From: Pseudomonas petrae
GTDB taxonomy: Bacteria > Pseudomonadota > Gammaproteobacteria > Pseudomonadales > Pseudomonadaceae
Direction of reading: 5' to 3'
NCBI RefSeq assembly: GCF_021728295.1
Contig: NZ_JAKJXE010000008.1
Coordinates: 310,001-374,000 of the forward strand
DNA: 64,000 nucleotides
Shown piece by piece: positions 49,648 through 59,004 of this stretch (position 1 is its first letter; each line of letters begins with the position of its first letter). The position numbers and the translations under genes are program-made. The notes under the pieces were generated by a model that saw only the letters and a program-made list of their open reading frames with translations, was not told where the DNA came from and did not search any database.

Positions 49648-50394
49648 CTAGGGCCTGAACACATGCGCATGGCCCGCGCGATACAGCGATGATTCGCTGA
49701 ACACGTCGTTGCCCAGCACCCGGCCTACCAGAATCAGCGCGGTGCGGCGGAATCCCTTGATCCGCACCTTCTCCTCGATGTCCGCCAGAGTGCCCGTGAC
49801 CCAGTCCTGATCCGGCCAACTGGCGCGATGCACCACGGCGATCGGGCAATCCGCGCCATAGTGTGGGGTCAGCTCGGCGACGATTTTGCCGAGGTTGTTC
49901 ACCCCCAAGTGAATCGCCATGGTTGCCCGATGCCGCGCCAGGTCACCGAGGCTTTCGCCGTCGGGCATGTCGGTTTTGTCAGCGTAGCGGGTCAGTATCA
50001 CGCTCTGGGAAATGTCCGGCAGCGTCAGTTCCGTGCCGAGCAACGCGGCGCACGCAGCGGTGGCGGTGACGCCGGGGATGATTTCGAAGGGGATCTGCCA
50101 TTCGCGCAGGCAGCGGATCTGCTCGCCGATGGCGCCATACAGGCTGGGATCGCCGGAATGCACCCGCGCCACATCCTGACCCTGTGCATGAGCGGATTTC
50201 ATCAGTTCGATAATCTGTTCCAGGTGCAATGAAGCGCTGTTGGTCACCTGAACCGCCTGATGCCCCTCCAGCACCGCTTCAGGCACCAGCGAGCCGGCGT
50301 AGATGATCACCGGGCAGGAGCGGATCAGCCGCTGGCCTTTGACGGTGATCAAGTCCGGATCGCCGGGGCCGGCGCCGATGAAAAAAACAGTCAT
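49648..50394 (-). CDS. cobM: Precorrin-4 C11-methyltransferase CobM
   Basis: 248-aa tetrapyrrole methylase acting on precorrin-4 in aerobic corrin synthesis. It starts MTVFFIGAGPGDPDLITVKG with the SAM-fold glycine loop, then VARVHSGDPSLYGAIGEQI and FEIIPGVTATAACAALLGTE. ATG 50394 is chosen for the family-typical start and the AGGAC upstream; a longer frame reaches into a REP. It lies at the left end of the main cobalamin block, downstream of cobE after a repeat-filled gap. Confidence 0.94.
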   Translation of the reverse strand: MTVFFIGAGPGDPDLITVKGQRLIRSCPVIIYAGSLVPEAVLEGHQAVQVTNSASLHLEQIIELMKSAHAQGQDVARVHSGDPSLYGAIGEQIRCLREWQIPFEIIPGVTATAACAALLGTELTLPDISQSVILTRYADKTDMPDGESLGDLARHRATMAIHLGVNNLGKIVAELTPHYGADCPIAVVHRASWPDQDWVTGTLADIEEKVRIKGFRRTALILVGRVLGNDVFSESSLYRAGHAHVFRP

Positions 50395-50446
50395 GGGGTG
50401 TCCTGATTGGAATTCGTTTGAGCACTGTTTGGATGGCTGCAGGCGG

Positions 50447-50690
50447 TCCAGTGGGACCGGCTTCAGCCGGGAAGGGGCCTGCGTGTACACCCTCGATTTG
50501 GCGGCGTGACGCCTGACGCTTTCCCGGCTAAAGCCGGTCCTACAAAAAGCTCGCGCCCATCTCTGACTGAATGCACGCGGTCTGCCTCTGTAGGACCGGC
50601 TTTAGCCGGGAAGGGGCCTGTGCGTACACCCTCGAAATCTACAGTGTGACGCCTGATGCCTTCCCGGCTAAAGCCGGTCCTACAGGATTG
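50447..50690. repeat. Two BIME units (four REPs)
   Basis: Alternating GACCGGCTTCAGCCGGGAAG (50455), CTTTCCCGGCTAAAGCCGGT (50518), GACCGGCTTTAGCCGGGAAG (50596) and CTTCCCGGCTAAAGCCGGTC (50660). The connecting text (GGGCCTGCGTGTACACCCTC) is shared between units at about 141-bp spacing, so it is a short relative of the 113-bp array near mtlR. Confidence 0.88.
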
Positions 50691-50770
50691 AGCCGGTCCT
50701 ACAAGGTTGAGCGGATCCTACAAGGTTGAGCGGATCCTACAAGGTTGAGCGGATCCTACAAGATTGCGCC
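50681..50770. repeat. 19-bp tandem repeat overlapping the cobE stop
   Basis: Units of TACAAGGTTGAGCGGATCC begin at 50700, 50719 and 50738, a diverged first unit at 50681 and a partial one at 50757. The first unit grows out of the end of a REP (GGTCCTACA). The cobE stop codon (50756-50758) is inside the last repeat junction. Confidence 0.9.
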
Positions 50771-51190
50771 AGCCTTACCCGTCCCGGTTGCCAGCGCAAA
50801 TGTCGCATGGGGGCTTTTTCGGCGGGGGATGACCAGTGTCGCCGGCGAGCCGGTCAGCCGCGTTGCCATCGCCAACGCCGCGCTTTCCGCCACGCCGTAG
50901 CATCCGGTGCGCTCGAAAGCGAGCTCGGATCGATGGCTGAGCTGAGTCTCGTAAGCTGCCAGATCACCCGCACTGAAGAACCCGACCGTCAGGCCCAGCG
51001 CATGACCCAGCTCCAATAACCCCGCTTCATCCGCTTTGCCATCGATTGAGGCGAGGGCAGCAATGTCCTGCAGTTCAAGCCGACACTCCCGCAAACCATC
51101 TTCCATTAACTGCCGAAGTCCCAGCGCTGAACAATCGCGCTGGCAGCCCAGGCCGACCACCCACAGCGGCCGGTCGCGCGAATCATTCAC
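50756..51190 (-). CDS. cobE: Cobalamin biosynthesis protein CobE (CbiG C-terminal-like)
   Basis: 144-aa protein matching the CobE/CbiG C-terminal domain: VVGLGCQRDCSALGLRQLME at the N-terminus, LASIDGKADEAGLLELGHAL, and GCYGVAESAALAMA. CobE is required in aerobic corrin synthesis and is thought to bind precorrin intermediates; a catalytic role is not settled. GTG 51190 overlaps the cbtA stop as GTGA. The last codons and stop lie in a tandem repeat, so the C-terminus may vary between strains. Confidence 0.87.
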   Translation of the reverse strand: MNDSRDRPLWVVGLGCQRDCSALGLRQLMEDGLRECRLELQDIAALASIDGKADEAGLLELGHALGLTVGFFSAGDLAAYETQLSHRSELAFERTGCYGVAESAALAMATRLTGSPATLVIPRRKSPHATFALATGTGKAGAIL

Positions 51191-51906
51191 AACGCGGGGT
51201 TCAAGCCGGGTTGCGTCGCGGGTGCTTCACTGCGACGAAACAGCCAGGCGCTGATCCAGCCCAGGGCAATCCAGAAGACGGCATTGGTCAGCAGCGACGC
51301 TACCTTGAATTGCGCCTCCAGGGCTTCCGGCGCCAGCGCCGAATGGACCGCCGGTTGCGGCGCGCCGACGATATGCGGCACCACCAGAATGACCGCGCCC
51401 GATATCTTCAGCAGCCAGTGCCTGGCAAACACCATTAGCGCCAGACCCGTAGCGGTGGAGGCGGCAGTGCCAACCCACCAGACCTGCCGTTGGGTCAGGT
51501 CAGCCGCAACGGTGCCGGGCAGTTCGGGCGGCAGGCCGAGGGTCGGCGCCAGCACGAACACGGCATAACCGGCCAATCCCCACAACACGCCTTCGCGGGC
51601 ACTGGTCGGCGAACGCAAGGTGTACAGCGCCGCCAGCATCAAAGCGAAACCGACCGCCACCACCAGATTGCCGCCGGTGGTGGACAGCACGCGCTGCCAG
51701 CCGTCTTCCGGCTCCCAGGCTTCGGCGTCATGGACATGGCCGGCCATCGCACCCTCGGCGTGCTCATGCATGTCAGCCGACGGGGCCTTCTCGTAGGTCT
51801 CCGCCTGCAGGATCAGTGGCGCCACCGAGAAGCTTTGCAGCAGCGTCAACAACAGGGCGGCGAGCAGTCCGGTGAACCCGGCCGTTTGCGCGATTTGCTT
51901 GAACAT
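51187..51906 (-). CDS. cbtA: Cobalt transporter subunit CbtA
   Basis: 239-aa inner-membrane protein, with five predicted spans in this family and a His-rich loop between the first and second (ADMHEHAEGAMAGHVHDAEA), likely a metal-gathering segment. CbtA works with the small CbtB as a predicted cobalt importer. ATG 51906 is chosen (MFKQIAQTAGFTGLLAALLL); the frame opens at a TTG touching the cbtB stop, so the genes are coupled. It is controlled by the cobalamin riboswitch upstream of cbtB. Confidence 0.92.
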   Translation of the reverse strand: MFKQIAQTAGFTGLLAALLLTLLQSFSVAPLILQAETYEKAPSADMHEHAEGAMAGHVHDAEAWEPEDGWQRVLSTTGGNLVVAVGFALMLAALYTLRSPTSAREGVLWGLAGYAVFVLAPTLGLPPELPGTVAADLTQRQVWWVGTAASTATGLALMVFARHWLLKISGAVILVVPHIVGAPQPAVHSALAPEALEAQFKVASLLTNAVFWIALGWISAWLFRRSEAPATQPGLNPAL

Positions 51907-51917
51907 GGCGGCAGGTC

Positions 51918-52127
51918 TCAATGGCAGGGGAAGGCGGAGCTGTGACGGGTGTCGTGTGCCGCGTTGTGCACTGCATCGATGTGGGAGAAGCCGGCGAAGT
52001 ACACCAGAAACGCGCCGAGAAACATCGCGCTGACGGCGACGACAAGGCGCTGGCTTTGCGTGGCGGTCACGGCTGTTGTGGTGTTTGTGCTGGTGCCGGA
52101 CGTCTGGCGGGGTGTGCTGATGGACAT
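51918..52127 (-). CDS. cbtB: Cobalt transporter subunit CbtB
   Basis: 69-aa single-span membrane protein: polar Thr-rich head, span VVAVSAMFLGAFLVYFAGFS, then the conserved His-rich tail HIDAVHNAAHDTRHSSAFPC with the metal-binding pattern. Start 52127 is preferred over a long upstream frame that passes through the riboswitch; GAGGGAAG lies upstream. It is the first gene of cbtB-cbtA-cobE. Confidence 0.92.
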   Translation of the reverse strand: MSISTPRQTSGTSTNTTTAVTATQSQRLVVAVSAMFLGAFLVYFAGFSHIDAVHNAAHDTRHSSAFPCH

Positions 52128-52227
52128 GGCGCTTCCCTCTGAAGTGGATTCAGCGGACGGAAAGGCGCGAAGACACCGCAGGCGAAGGCTGGCAGTGCTC
52201 AACAGCGCCCGCCCACCGCGGGTTGTG

Positions 52228-52452
52228 TTAGGTAGCGTTGTCGGGCCGGTCTCCGGGCTCGCGAGGGGCACATGCATCAGCCGTTACAGCCGTCGTGCCT
52301 TCAAGAATCGCCTTCCCATGTCGTTGCCGACACAGTGGATCTGACTCTTCACTCGCTTACCGTTGCGGGGGCAGCACCGGACTGATACACACCCGAAGGT
52401 CTGCACGCACCGGTTTCCCGTTTCACCCTGTGAAGGGCACCCGTAACAAGGT
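52228..52452 (-). promoter_or_regulatory. Cobalamin riboswitch upstream of cbtB
   Basis: Minus-strand leader with GGGAAACCGGTGCG, then CCGGTGCTGCCCCCGCAACG, GTAAGCGAGTGAAGAG, and the B12 box GAGCCCGGAGACCGGCC (52260-52243). All core elements of the AdoCbl-class aptamer are present in order. The aptamer ends about 100 nt before cbtB. High cobalamin should switch off cobalt uptake. Confidence 0.93.
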
Positions 52453-52538
52453 GTGTAGGAGACCACGCACTGTTCGAGTCGTCAATCGAACGGTCATTCG
52501 GTGGGCCAATCGGCGCTGCAATCACTGCAACAGCGCGA

Positions 52539-52567
52539 TTGACCGGCTTCCAGTCACTGCGTAGCCT
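52539..52567 (+). promoter_or_regulatory. Candidate sigma-70 promoter for cobW
   Basis: TTGACC (52539-52544), 17-bp spacer, TAGCCT (52562-52567). Transcription would begin just ahead of the plus-strand riboswitch. Confidence 0.5.
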
Positions 52568-52574
52568 TGCGCAC

Positions 52575-52790
52575 TTGAGGTTCGCCGGCCGCCTTTATCC
52601 AGTATCAAGGCCACCGGCGCTAAGAAGGGAATGCGGTGACATGCCGCAGCTGCCCCCGCAACTGTAAACGGACAGCTTCATTGCACAGCCACTGCGCGAG
52701 CGGGAAGGCGCAATGAATGCCAGTCGCCTGATGATGCCCATCGGCGACCGGCCGCCGTGAGCCAGGAGACCTGCCTCGAATCGGACCGCC
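52575..52790 (+). promoter_or_regulatory. Cobalamin riboswitch upstream of cobW
   Basis: Plus-strand leader with AAGAAGGGAATGCGGTGACA, then CCGCAGCTGCCCCCGCAACT, GTAAACGG, and the B12 box GAGCCAGGAGACCTGCCT (52759-52776). It lies about 130 nt ahead of cobW. Together with the minus-strand copy it makes a divergent pair about 120 bp apart, so both transcripts answer to the same ligand. Confidence 0.95.
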
Positions 52791-52920
52791 TGCGCGCGGC
52801 CGAGGAATTTCACTACAACCGGGCGGGGTGATCCGGTAGCGAATCGAACCGCGCGCCTGCTTCCGCCGGCCCTGCGCAGTTTTCGTCCTCGTTGCCCTGC
52901 CGCACGCCTGAGGGCAACCG

Positions 52921-54012
52921 ATGAAAACACTGGCCAAACTCCCCGTCACCATCGTCACCGGCTTTCTCGGCTCGGGCAAAACCACCTTGCTGCGGCACAT
53001 GCTCGACAACGCCGAAGGTCGGCGCATCGCCGTCATCGTCAATGAATTCGGCGAGTTGGGCATCGACGGCGACATCCTCAAGCAATGCACCATCGGCTGC
53101 ACCGAAGAGGAAGCAGTCGGTCGTGTGTACGAACTGGCCAACGGCTGCCTGTGCTGCACCGTTCAGGAAGAGTTCTTCCCGGTGATGCAGGAACTGGTCG
53201 CCCGTCGCGGCGACCTCGATCACATCCTCATCGAAACCTCGGGCCTGGCCCTGCCGAAACCGCTGGTGCAAGCCTTCCAGTGGCCGGAAATCCGCAACGC
53301 TTGCACCGTCGATGCCGTGATCACCGTGGTCGACAGCCCGGCCGTGCTCGCCGGCACCTTCGCCGCGTTCCCGGATCAGGTCGACGCCCAGCGCAAACTC
53401 GACCCGAATCTGGACCACGAATCGCCGTTGCACGAGCTCTTCGCCGACCAACTGGCCAGCGCTGACCTCGTCGTGCTGAACAAGGCCGACATGCTCGACG
53501 CCGACGCTCTGGCCGCCGTACGCGCGGAAGTCGCCGAAGAACTGCCGCCGGCGGTGAAGATCGTCGAAGCGAACAGGGGTCAGCTGCCTATCAGCGTATT
53601 GCTGGGCCTGGGCGCTGAATCCGAGCTGCACATCGATGGCCGCAAGACCCACCACGATCACCACGAAGGCGACGATCACGATGATCACGACCATGACGCC
53701 TTCGACTCGATCTCCATCACGCTGCCCCAGGCCGACGAATCGCTGTTGCTCGATGCCCTGACCCAGGCCGTCGTGCAGCACGGCATCCTCCGTGTCAAAG
53801 GCTTCGCGGCCATTCCCGGCAAACCCATGCGCCTGCTGGTGCAAGGCGTCGGCACGCGTTTCGACAAGCATTTCGACCGCGCCTGGAAACCCGACGAAGC
53901 CCGTGAAACCCACCTGGTGCTGATCGGCCAGGAGCTGGACGCCGGCGTTCTCGAGGCGCAATTGCGCGCTGCGGTCTCATTACGTGACGCGGTCTCTGGG
54001 ATCAAAGGCTAA
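52921..54012 (+). CDS. cobW: CobW G3E-family GTPase (metal chaperone)
   Basis: 363-aa GTPase. Walker A is VTGFLGSGKTTLLRHML; the metal site motif is GCLCCT within LANGCLCCTVQEEFF; ETSGLALPKPL and VVLNKADML are the later G motifs. A His/Asp-rich segment (THHDHHEGDDHDDHDHD) near residue 245 is a likely metal-binding loop. CobW is thought to deliver Co(II) to the CobN chelatase, whose gene starts 3 bp downstream. It is the first gene under the plus-strand riboswitch. GAGGG precedes ATG 52921. Confidence 0.95.
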   Translation: MKTLAKLPVTIVTGFLGSGKTTLLRHMLDNAEGRRIAVIVNEFGELGIDGDILKQCTIGCTEEEAVGRVYELANGCLCCTVQEEFFPVMQELVARRGDLDHILIETSGLALPKPLVQAFQWPEIRNACTVDAVITVVDSPAVLAGTFAAFPDQVDAQRKLDPNLDHESPLHELFADQLASADLVVLNKADMLDADALAAVRAEVAEELPPAVKIVEANRGQLPISVLLGLGAESELHIDGRKTHHDHHEGDDHDDHDHDAFDSISITLPQADESLLLDALTQAVVQHGILRVKGFAAIPGKPMRLLVQGVGTRFDKHFDRAWKPDEARETHLVLIGQELDAGVLEAQLRAAVSLRDAVSGIKG

Positions 54013-54014
54013 CC

Positions 54015-57000
54015 ATGCACCTGCTGCGTACTCAGCCCGGCGGGTTTGTTCCCGACGACAACATCGCTGACCTGGGCCAGACGCCCGCCGAGCTGGTGAT
54101 CCTGTGCAGCGCCGACTCAAATCTGGCGCTGCTGGCTGAAATCGCGCAGCAACTGCCGGATGACTACCCGAGCCTGCGCCTGGCCAATCCGATGCAGGTG
54201 CAGAACCATGCATCGGTGGATCTGTACGTCGACGAGGTGCTGCGCCACGCCAAAGTCATTCTGATTTCCCTGCACGGCGGCATCGGCTACTGGCGTTACG
54301 GCGTCGAGCGGTTGGTGGAGCTGGCGGCGAAAGGGGTGAAGCTGATTCTGGTGCCCGGCTGCGATCGGCCGGACCCCGAGCTGAGCGCACTGGGCACGGA
54401 ATCCACCGAAGACCGCGAGCGGCTCTGGCACTACCTGCGTCAGGGCGGCAAACACAACGCGCTGGCGCTGTTCAACTTCATCGCCACGCGCTGGCTGGGC
54501 GGCGACTATCCCTGGGCCGAGCCGCAAACCCTGCCGCGCACCGTGATTTATCACCCGCAGAACGCCAACGCGGACCTGGCCCGTTGGCAGGCCGACTGGC
54601 GCGCGGATCAGCCGGTCGCTGCCGTGCTGTTCTACCGCTCCCACCTGCAAGCCGCGAACACCGGGTTCATCGATGTGTTCTGCGAGCGCTTGTCGGCCCA
54701 GGGCCTGAACCCGTTGCCGATTGCCGTCGCCAGCCTCAAGGAAGCCGGCTGCATGGCGGCGTTGCAGGGTTGGCTCGACGAGGTGGAGTGCGAGGTCATT
54801 CTCAACACCACCGGCTTCGCTCAATCCAGCCCGGAAGCGCCGGATGTGCGACCGTTTCGCCGGGACATTCCGGTCATTCAGGCCATTTGCGCCCAGGACA
54901 ACGAACCGGCCTGGCAGGCCAGCGCGCAAGGCCTGGGGTCTCGCGATCTGGCCATGCACATCGCGTTGCCGGAACTGGACGGGCGCATCATCAGCCGGCC
55001 GATCAGCTTCAAGGACCTGGCCTGGCACAGTGAGCGCAGCCAGTCCGACGTGGTCTGCTACCGCGCGCAGCCGGAACGCATGGATTTCGTCGCCGAACTG
55101 GCCCGGCGCTGGGTGCTGCTGGCCCGAACGGCCAACACCGACAAGCGCGTGGCGCTGATTCTCGCCAACTACCCGACTCGCGACGGGCGCATTGGCAACG
55201 GCGTCGGTCTCGACACGCCGGCGGCCGCGCTGAACATCCTCAAAGCCATGCAGGCCGAGGGTTATCCGGTCGAGGACTTGCCCGAGACCGGCACCGCGCT
55301 GATTCACGCCTTGCTCGGCGGCGTCACCAACGACCCGGACAGCCTCGATCAACGGCCTTGCCACCAGAGCATGGCCATGGACGAGTACCTCGCCGCGTTT
55401 CAGGCCTTACCGCAAGCCAATCGCGATGCCGTCATCGCGCGATGGGGCGTGCCGCATACCGATCCCATGTGCCGCGACGGGCGGATGATGATCGCCGGCC
55501 TGCGTTTCGGCATGACCTTCGTCGGCATTCAACCGGCGCGGGGCTACAACGTGGACCACAGTGCGGTGTATCACGACCCCGATCTGGTTCCGCCCCATGG
55601 TTATCTGGCGTTCTACTTCTGGCTGCGCAAACGCTATGGCGCCCACGCCGTCATCCACGTCGGCAAGCACGGCAATCTGGAGTGGCTGCCGGGCAAAGGC
55701 GTCGGCCTGTCCGAGCACTGCTGGCCGGACGCGATCCTCGGCCCGATGCCGAATATCTACCCGTTCATCGTCAACGATCCGGGCGAGGGCGCCCAGGCCA
55801 AGCGCCGCACCCAGGCGGTGATCATCGACCACTTGATGCCGCCGCTGACCCGCGCCGAAACCTACGGTCCGTTGCGCGATCTCGAACTGCTGGCTGACGA
55901 ATACTACGAAGCGCAGCTACTCGATCCGCGCCGTGCCCGGGAGCTGCAAAAAGACATTCTCAGGCTGGTCCGCGAAACCCATATCGACCGCGAACTGGCC
56001 ATGGACGGGAATGCCAACAGCGAGGCCGACGCCGCCGTGTGGCTGCCGCGTCTGGACACCTACCTGTGTGACCTGAAGGAATCGCAGATCCGCGATGGCC
56101 TGCACGTGTTCGGCGAGTCGCCCACTGGCCGGCTGCGCATCGACACGCTGCTGGCGATGGTGCGGGTGCCTCGCGGCGATGGTCGCGGCGGTCAGGCGAG
56201 TCTTCTGCGCGCGTTGAGTCAGGCACTGGCGCTGGATTTCGATCCGCTGGACTGTGATCTGGGCGCGCCGTGGACCGGCGACAAACCTCAGGCATTACAT
56301 GAGGTCAGCGCTGAACCATGGCGCACGACGGGCGATACCCGCGAGCGTCTGGAGCTGCTGGCAGCGCAGATGATCGGGCAGATTGCAGACGGCGTACCGA
56401 TTAGTAATTGCTTTGAAAACGAAGGATTGTCCGAGGTTGTTCAGTCTTTGCATGAAGTGGTGATTCCGCGTCTCGACGCGTGCGGTCCTGCGGAAATGAC
56501 GAACCTGCTTAGCGCGCTAAGCGGCCGCTTTGTCCCGGCCGGGCCGAGCGGAGCCCCCAGTCGCGGACGGCTGGACGTGCTGCCCACCGGGCGTAATTTC
56601 TTCTCTGTGGACGTGCGTAACCTGCCCACCATGACCGCTTGGCGAATCGGCTTCCAGTCGGCAAACCTGTTGCTGGAGAGGCACTTACAGGATCATGGTG
56701 ATTATTTACGTCAGCTTGGGCTTTCGGTCTGGGGCACGGCCACGATGCGTACCGGCGGTGATGACATCGCCCAGGCCATGGCGCTGATGGGCGTGCGCCC
56801 GGTGTGGGCGACGGGCAGTCAGCGCGTCGATGATTTCGAAATCCTGCCCCTGAGCCTGCTTGATCGGCCTCGGGTCGATGTGACCCTGCGGGTCTCCGGT
56901 TTCTTCCGCGACGCGTTCACCAACCTGATTCGCCTGTTCGACGCCGCGGTGCAGGCCGTCGCAGCGCTGGACGAGCCCGACGACATGAATCCGCTGGCCG

Positions 57001-57779
57001 CCCGCGTGCGCCAGGAGCGCGAGCAACTGCTGCGCGACGGTCTGGATGCCGAGCAAGCGGCGAAGCAGGCCGGCTGGCGTATCTTCGGCGCCAAACCGGG
57101 GGCGTATGGTGCGGGGGTGCAGAACGCCATCGACGGGCGCTTGTGGCAGAGCCGCGAAGACCTCGCCGAGGTTTACCTGAATTGGGGCGGTTACGCCTAC
57201 GGCGGCAGCGACGAAGGCACGCCGGCCCGTGACGATTTTGCCAAGCGGCTGAGCCAGGTCCAGGCGGTGCTGCAGAACCAGGACAACCGCGAACACGACC
57301 TGCTGGATTCCAACGATTACTACCAGTTTCAAGGCGGCATGCTCGCGGCGGTGGAAAGCCTGTCCGGCGAGAAGGTCGCCAGTTATCACGGTGATCACAG
57401 TCAGCCCGATTTGCCGAAGATCCGCACGCTGAAGGAAGAACTCAACCGGGTGGTGCGCTCGCGGGCGGCCAATCCGAAGTGGATCGAAGGGGTCAAGCGA
57501 CACGGCTACAAGGGCGCGTTCGAGATGGCGGCGACGGTGGATTTCCTGTTCGCCTTCGACGCCACTACCGAGCTGATCGACGACCACCAATACGCGCTGC
57601 TGGCCGATGCCTATCTGCTGGACACCTCGACCCGCGATTTCATCCAGCAGCACAACCCCGACGCGCTGCGGGACATGACCGAGCGCATGCTCGAAGCGCA
57701 GCAGCGCGGCTTGTGGCAGGAACCTGGCGAATACCGGGAAGCGCTGGAGAATCTGTTGCTGGACATCGAAGAGTCATGA
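54015..57779 (+). CDS. cobN: Cobaltochelatase large subunit CobN
   Basis: 1254 aa, the usual size for the large chelatase subunit that binds hydrogenobyrinic acid a,c-diamide and inserts cobalt. Family landmarks are ANYPTRDGRIGNGVGLDTPA, GKHGNLEWLPGKGVGLSEHC, LPTGRNFFSVDVRNLPT and WGGYAYGGSDEGTPARDDFA. It needs ATPase (ChlI) and VWA (ChlD) partners, which follow at 57.96 kb after a REP pair. The frame is intact. Confidence 0.96.
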   Translation: MHLLRTQPGGFVPDDNIADLGQTPAELVILCSADSNLALLAEIAQQLPDDYPSLRLANPMQVQNHASVDLYVDEVLRHAKVILISLHGGIGYWRYGVERLVELAAKGVKLILVPGCDRPDPELSALGTESTEDRERLWHYLRQGGKHNALALFNFIATRWLGGDYPWAEPQTLPRTVIYHPQNANADLARWQADWRADQPVAAVLFYRSHLQAANTGFIDVFCERLSAQGLNPLPIAVASLKEAGCMAALQGWLDEVECEVILNTTGFAQSSPEAPDVRPFRRDIPVIQAICAQDNEPAWQASAQGLGSRDLAMHIALPELDGRIISRPISFKDLAWHSERSQSDVVCYRAQPERMDFVAELARRWVLLARTANTDKRVALILANYPTRDGRIGNGVGLDTPAAALNILKAMQAEGYPVEDLPETGTALIHALLGGVTNDPDSLDQRPCHQSMAMDEYLAAFQALPQANRDAVIARWGVPHTDPMCRDGRMMIAGLRFGMTFVGIQPARGYNVDHSAVYHDPDLVPPHGYLAFYFWLRKRYGAHAVIHVGKHGNLEWLPGKGVGLSEHCWPDAILGPMPNIYPFIVNDPGEGAQAKRRTQAVIIDHLMPPLTRAETYGPLRDLELLADEYYEAQLLDPRRARELQKDILRLVRETHIDRELAMDGNANSEADAAVWLPRLDTYLCDLKESQIRDGLHVFGESPTGRLRIDTLLAMVRVPRGDGRGGQASLLRALSQALALDFDPLDCDLGAPWTGDKPQALHEVSAEPWRTTGDTRERLELLAAQMIGQIADGVPISNCFENEGLSEVVQSLHEVVIPRLDACGPAEMTNLLSALSGRFVPAGPSGAPSRGRLDVLPTGRNFFSVDVRNLPTMTAWRIGFQSANLLLERHLQDHGDYLRQLGLSVWGTATMRTGGDDIAQAMALMGVRPVWATGSQRVDDFEILPLSLLDRPRVDVTLRVSGFFRDAFTNLIRLFDAAVQAVAALDEPDDMNPLAARVRQEREQLLRDGLDAEQAAKQAGWRIFGAKPGAYGAGVQNAIDGRLWQSREDLAEVYLNWGGYAYGGSDEGTPARDDFAKRLSQVQAVLQNQDNREHDLLDSNDYYQFQGGMLAAVESLSGEKVASYHGDHSQPDLPKIRTLKEELNRVVRSRAANPKWIEGVKRHGYKGAFEMAATVDFLFAFDATTELIDDHQYALLADAYLLDTSTRDFIQQHNPDALRDMTERMLEAQQRGLWQEPGEYREALENLLLDIEES

Positions 57780-57810
57780 GTCAGACGCCAAGGCTTACAG
57801 CGGCGACGGC

Positions 57811-57900
57811 AGCAGCGCGCTTGCCCGCGAAAACGTCGGTTCAGACGGCAGAAATGAGTCGGATGCACCGACCCGATCGCGGGCAAGCGCGCTCCTGCAC
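57811..57900. repeat. Inverted REP pair between cobN and chlI
   Basis: GCAGCGCGCTTGCCCGCGAA near 57811 and the inverted ATCGCGGGCAAGCGCGCTCC near 57877. The stem could protect cobN mRNA or attenuate chlI expression. Confidence 0.85.
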
Positions 57901-57963
57901 GTCGTGCGTGGATCATCGACATGCGCCACGACCTTACTATCCGATGTGTGAACAGAGCCCGAC

Positions 57964-59004
57964 ATGACCGACACCCCACATTTTCCCCTGGCCGCCGTCG
58001 TCGGTGCCGATGACCTGAAGCTCGCCCTGTGCCTGACCGCCATCGACCCGAAAATCGGCGGCGTGTTGATCGAGGGGCCGCGCGGCATGGCCAAATCGAC
58101 CCTGGCCCGAGGGCTGGCGGATCTGCTGGCCAGCGGTCAGTTCGTCACGCTGCCGCTGGGTGCGACCGAAGAGCGCCTGGTCGGCACGCTGGACCTTGAC
58201 GCGGCGCTGGGCGAAGGCCGCGCTGCGTTCTCGCCGGGGGTCCTGGCCAAGGCGGACGGCGGCGTGCTGTACGTCGATGAGGTTAATCTGCTGCCGGACC
58301 ATCTGGTCGATCTGCTGCTGGATGTAGCCGCCAGCGGGGTCAATCTGGTGGAGCGCGACGGCATCTCCCATCGCCATGCGGCGCGTTTTGTGCTGATTGG
58401 CACCATGAACCCGGAAGAAGGCGAACTGCGCCCGCAGCTGCTCGACCGTTTCGGCCTGAACGTGGCGTTGAGCGGGCAGACATTGCCGCAACAGCGCGGG
58501 CAGATCATTCGCCGCCGGCTGGATTTCGACGCCGCGCCTGAAGCGTTCTGTCAGCAATGGGCCCCGCAACAGCAGGCGTTGAAGGCCCGTTGTGAAACCG
58601 CTCGCAACCTGTTGCCGAACATTGAGCTGGATGACGTCAGCCTGGGCCTGATCACCGAGCGTTGCTTTGCGGCCGGGGTCGACGGTTTGCGGGCGGATCT
58701 GGTCTGGTTGCGGGCGGCGCGTGCCCATGCCGCCTGGTGCGGCAGTGCCCATATCACCGATGCGGACATCGACGCCGTGGCAGATTTCGCCCTGCGCCAT
58801 CGTCGTCGCGAGCCGCAGCCGCCGCATCAGTCCCAGTCCCAACCGCCTGCGCCGTCAGAACAAACCCCGCCGAAACCCGACAACGGTGCTCTGCCGCAGC
58901 ATAACGGGCCAGAAACAGGCGAGGGCAGTTGGGGTGAGCTACCCGCCCGCAGCGTGCAGACGGGCAATCGCAAAGAAGTGCCCCACTGGCCAAAAAAGCC
59001 CTAG
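57964..59004 (+). CDS. chlI: Mg/Co-chelatase AAA+ ATPase subunit ChlI (zero-frame product)
   Basis: 346-aa AAA+ ATPase for the cobaltochelatase. Walker A is EGPRGMAKSTLARGLADLL, Walker B VLYVDEVNLLPDHLVDLLL, sensor 1 FVLIGTMNPEEGELRPQLLD with the Arg-containing RFGLNV region. The last ~60 residues form a Pro/Gln-rich linker (QPPHQSQSQPPAPSEQTPP) ending HWPKKP. The last sense codons AAA AAG CCC precede TAG and form the frameshift site described separately. A portion of ribosomes should shift and make a ChlI-VWA fusion. Confidence 0.93.
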   Translation: MTDTPHFPLAAVVGADDLKLALCLTAIDPKIGGVLIEGPRGMAKSTLARGLADLLASGQFVTLPLGATEERLVGTLDLDAALGEGRAAFSPGVLAKADGGVLYVDEVNLLPDHLVDLLLDVAASGVNLVERDGISHRHAARFVLIGTMNPEEGELRPQLLDRFGLNVALSGQTLPQQRGQIIRRRLDFDAAPEAFCQQWAPQQQALKARCETARNLLPNIELDDVSLGLITERCFAAGVDGLRADLVWLRAARAHAAWCGSAHITDADIDAVADFALRHRRREPQPPHQSQSQPPAPSEQTPPKPDNGALPQHNGPETGEGSWGELPARSVQTGNRKEVPHWPKKP

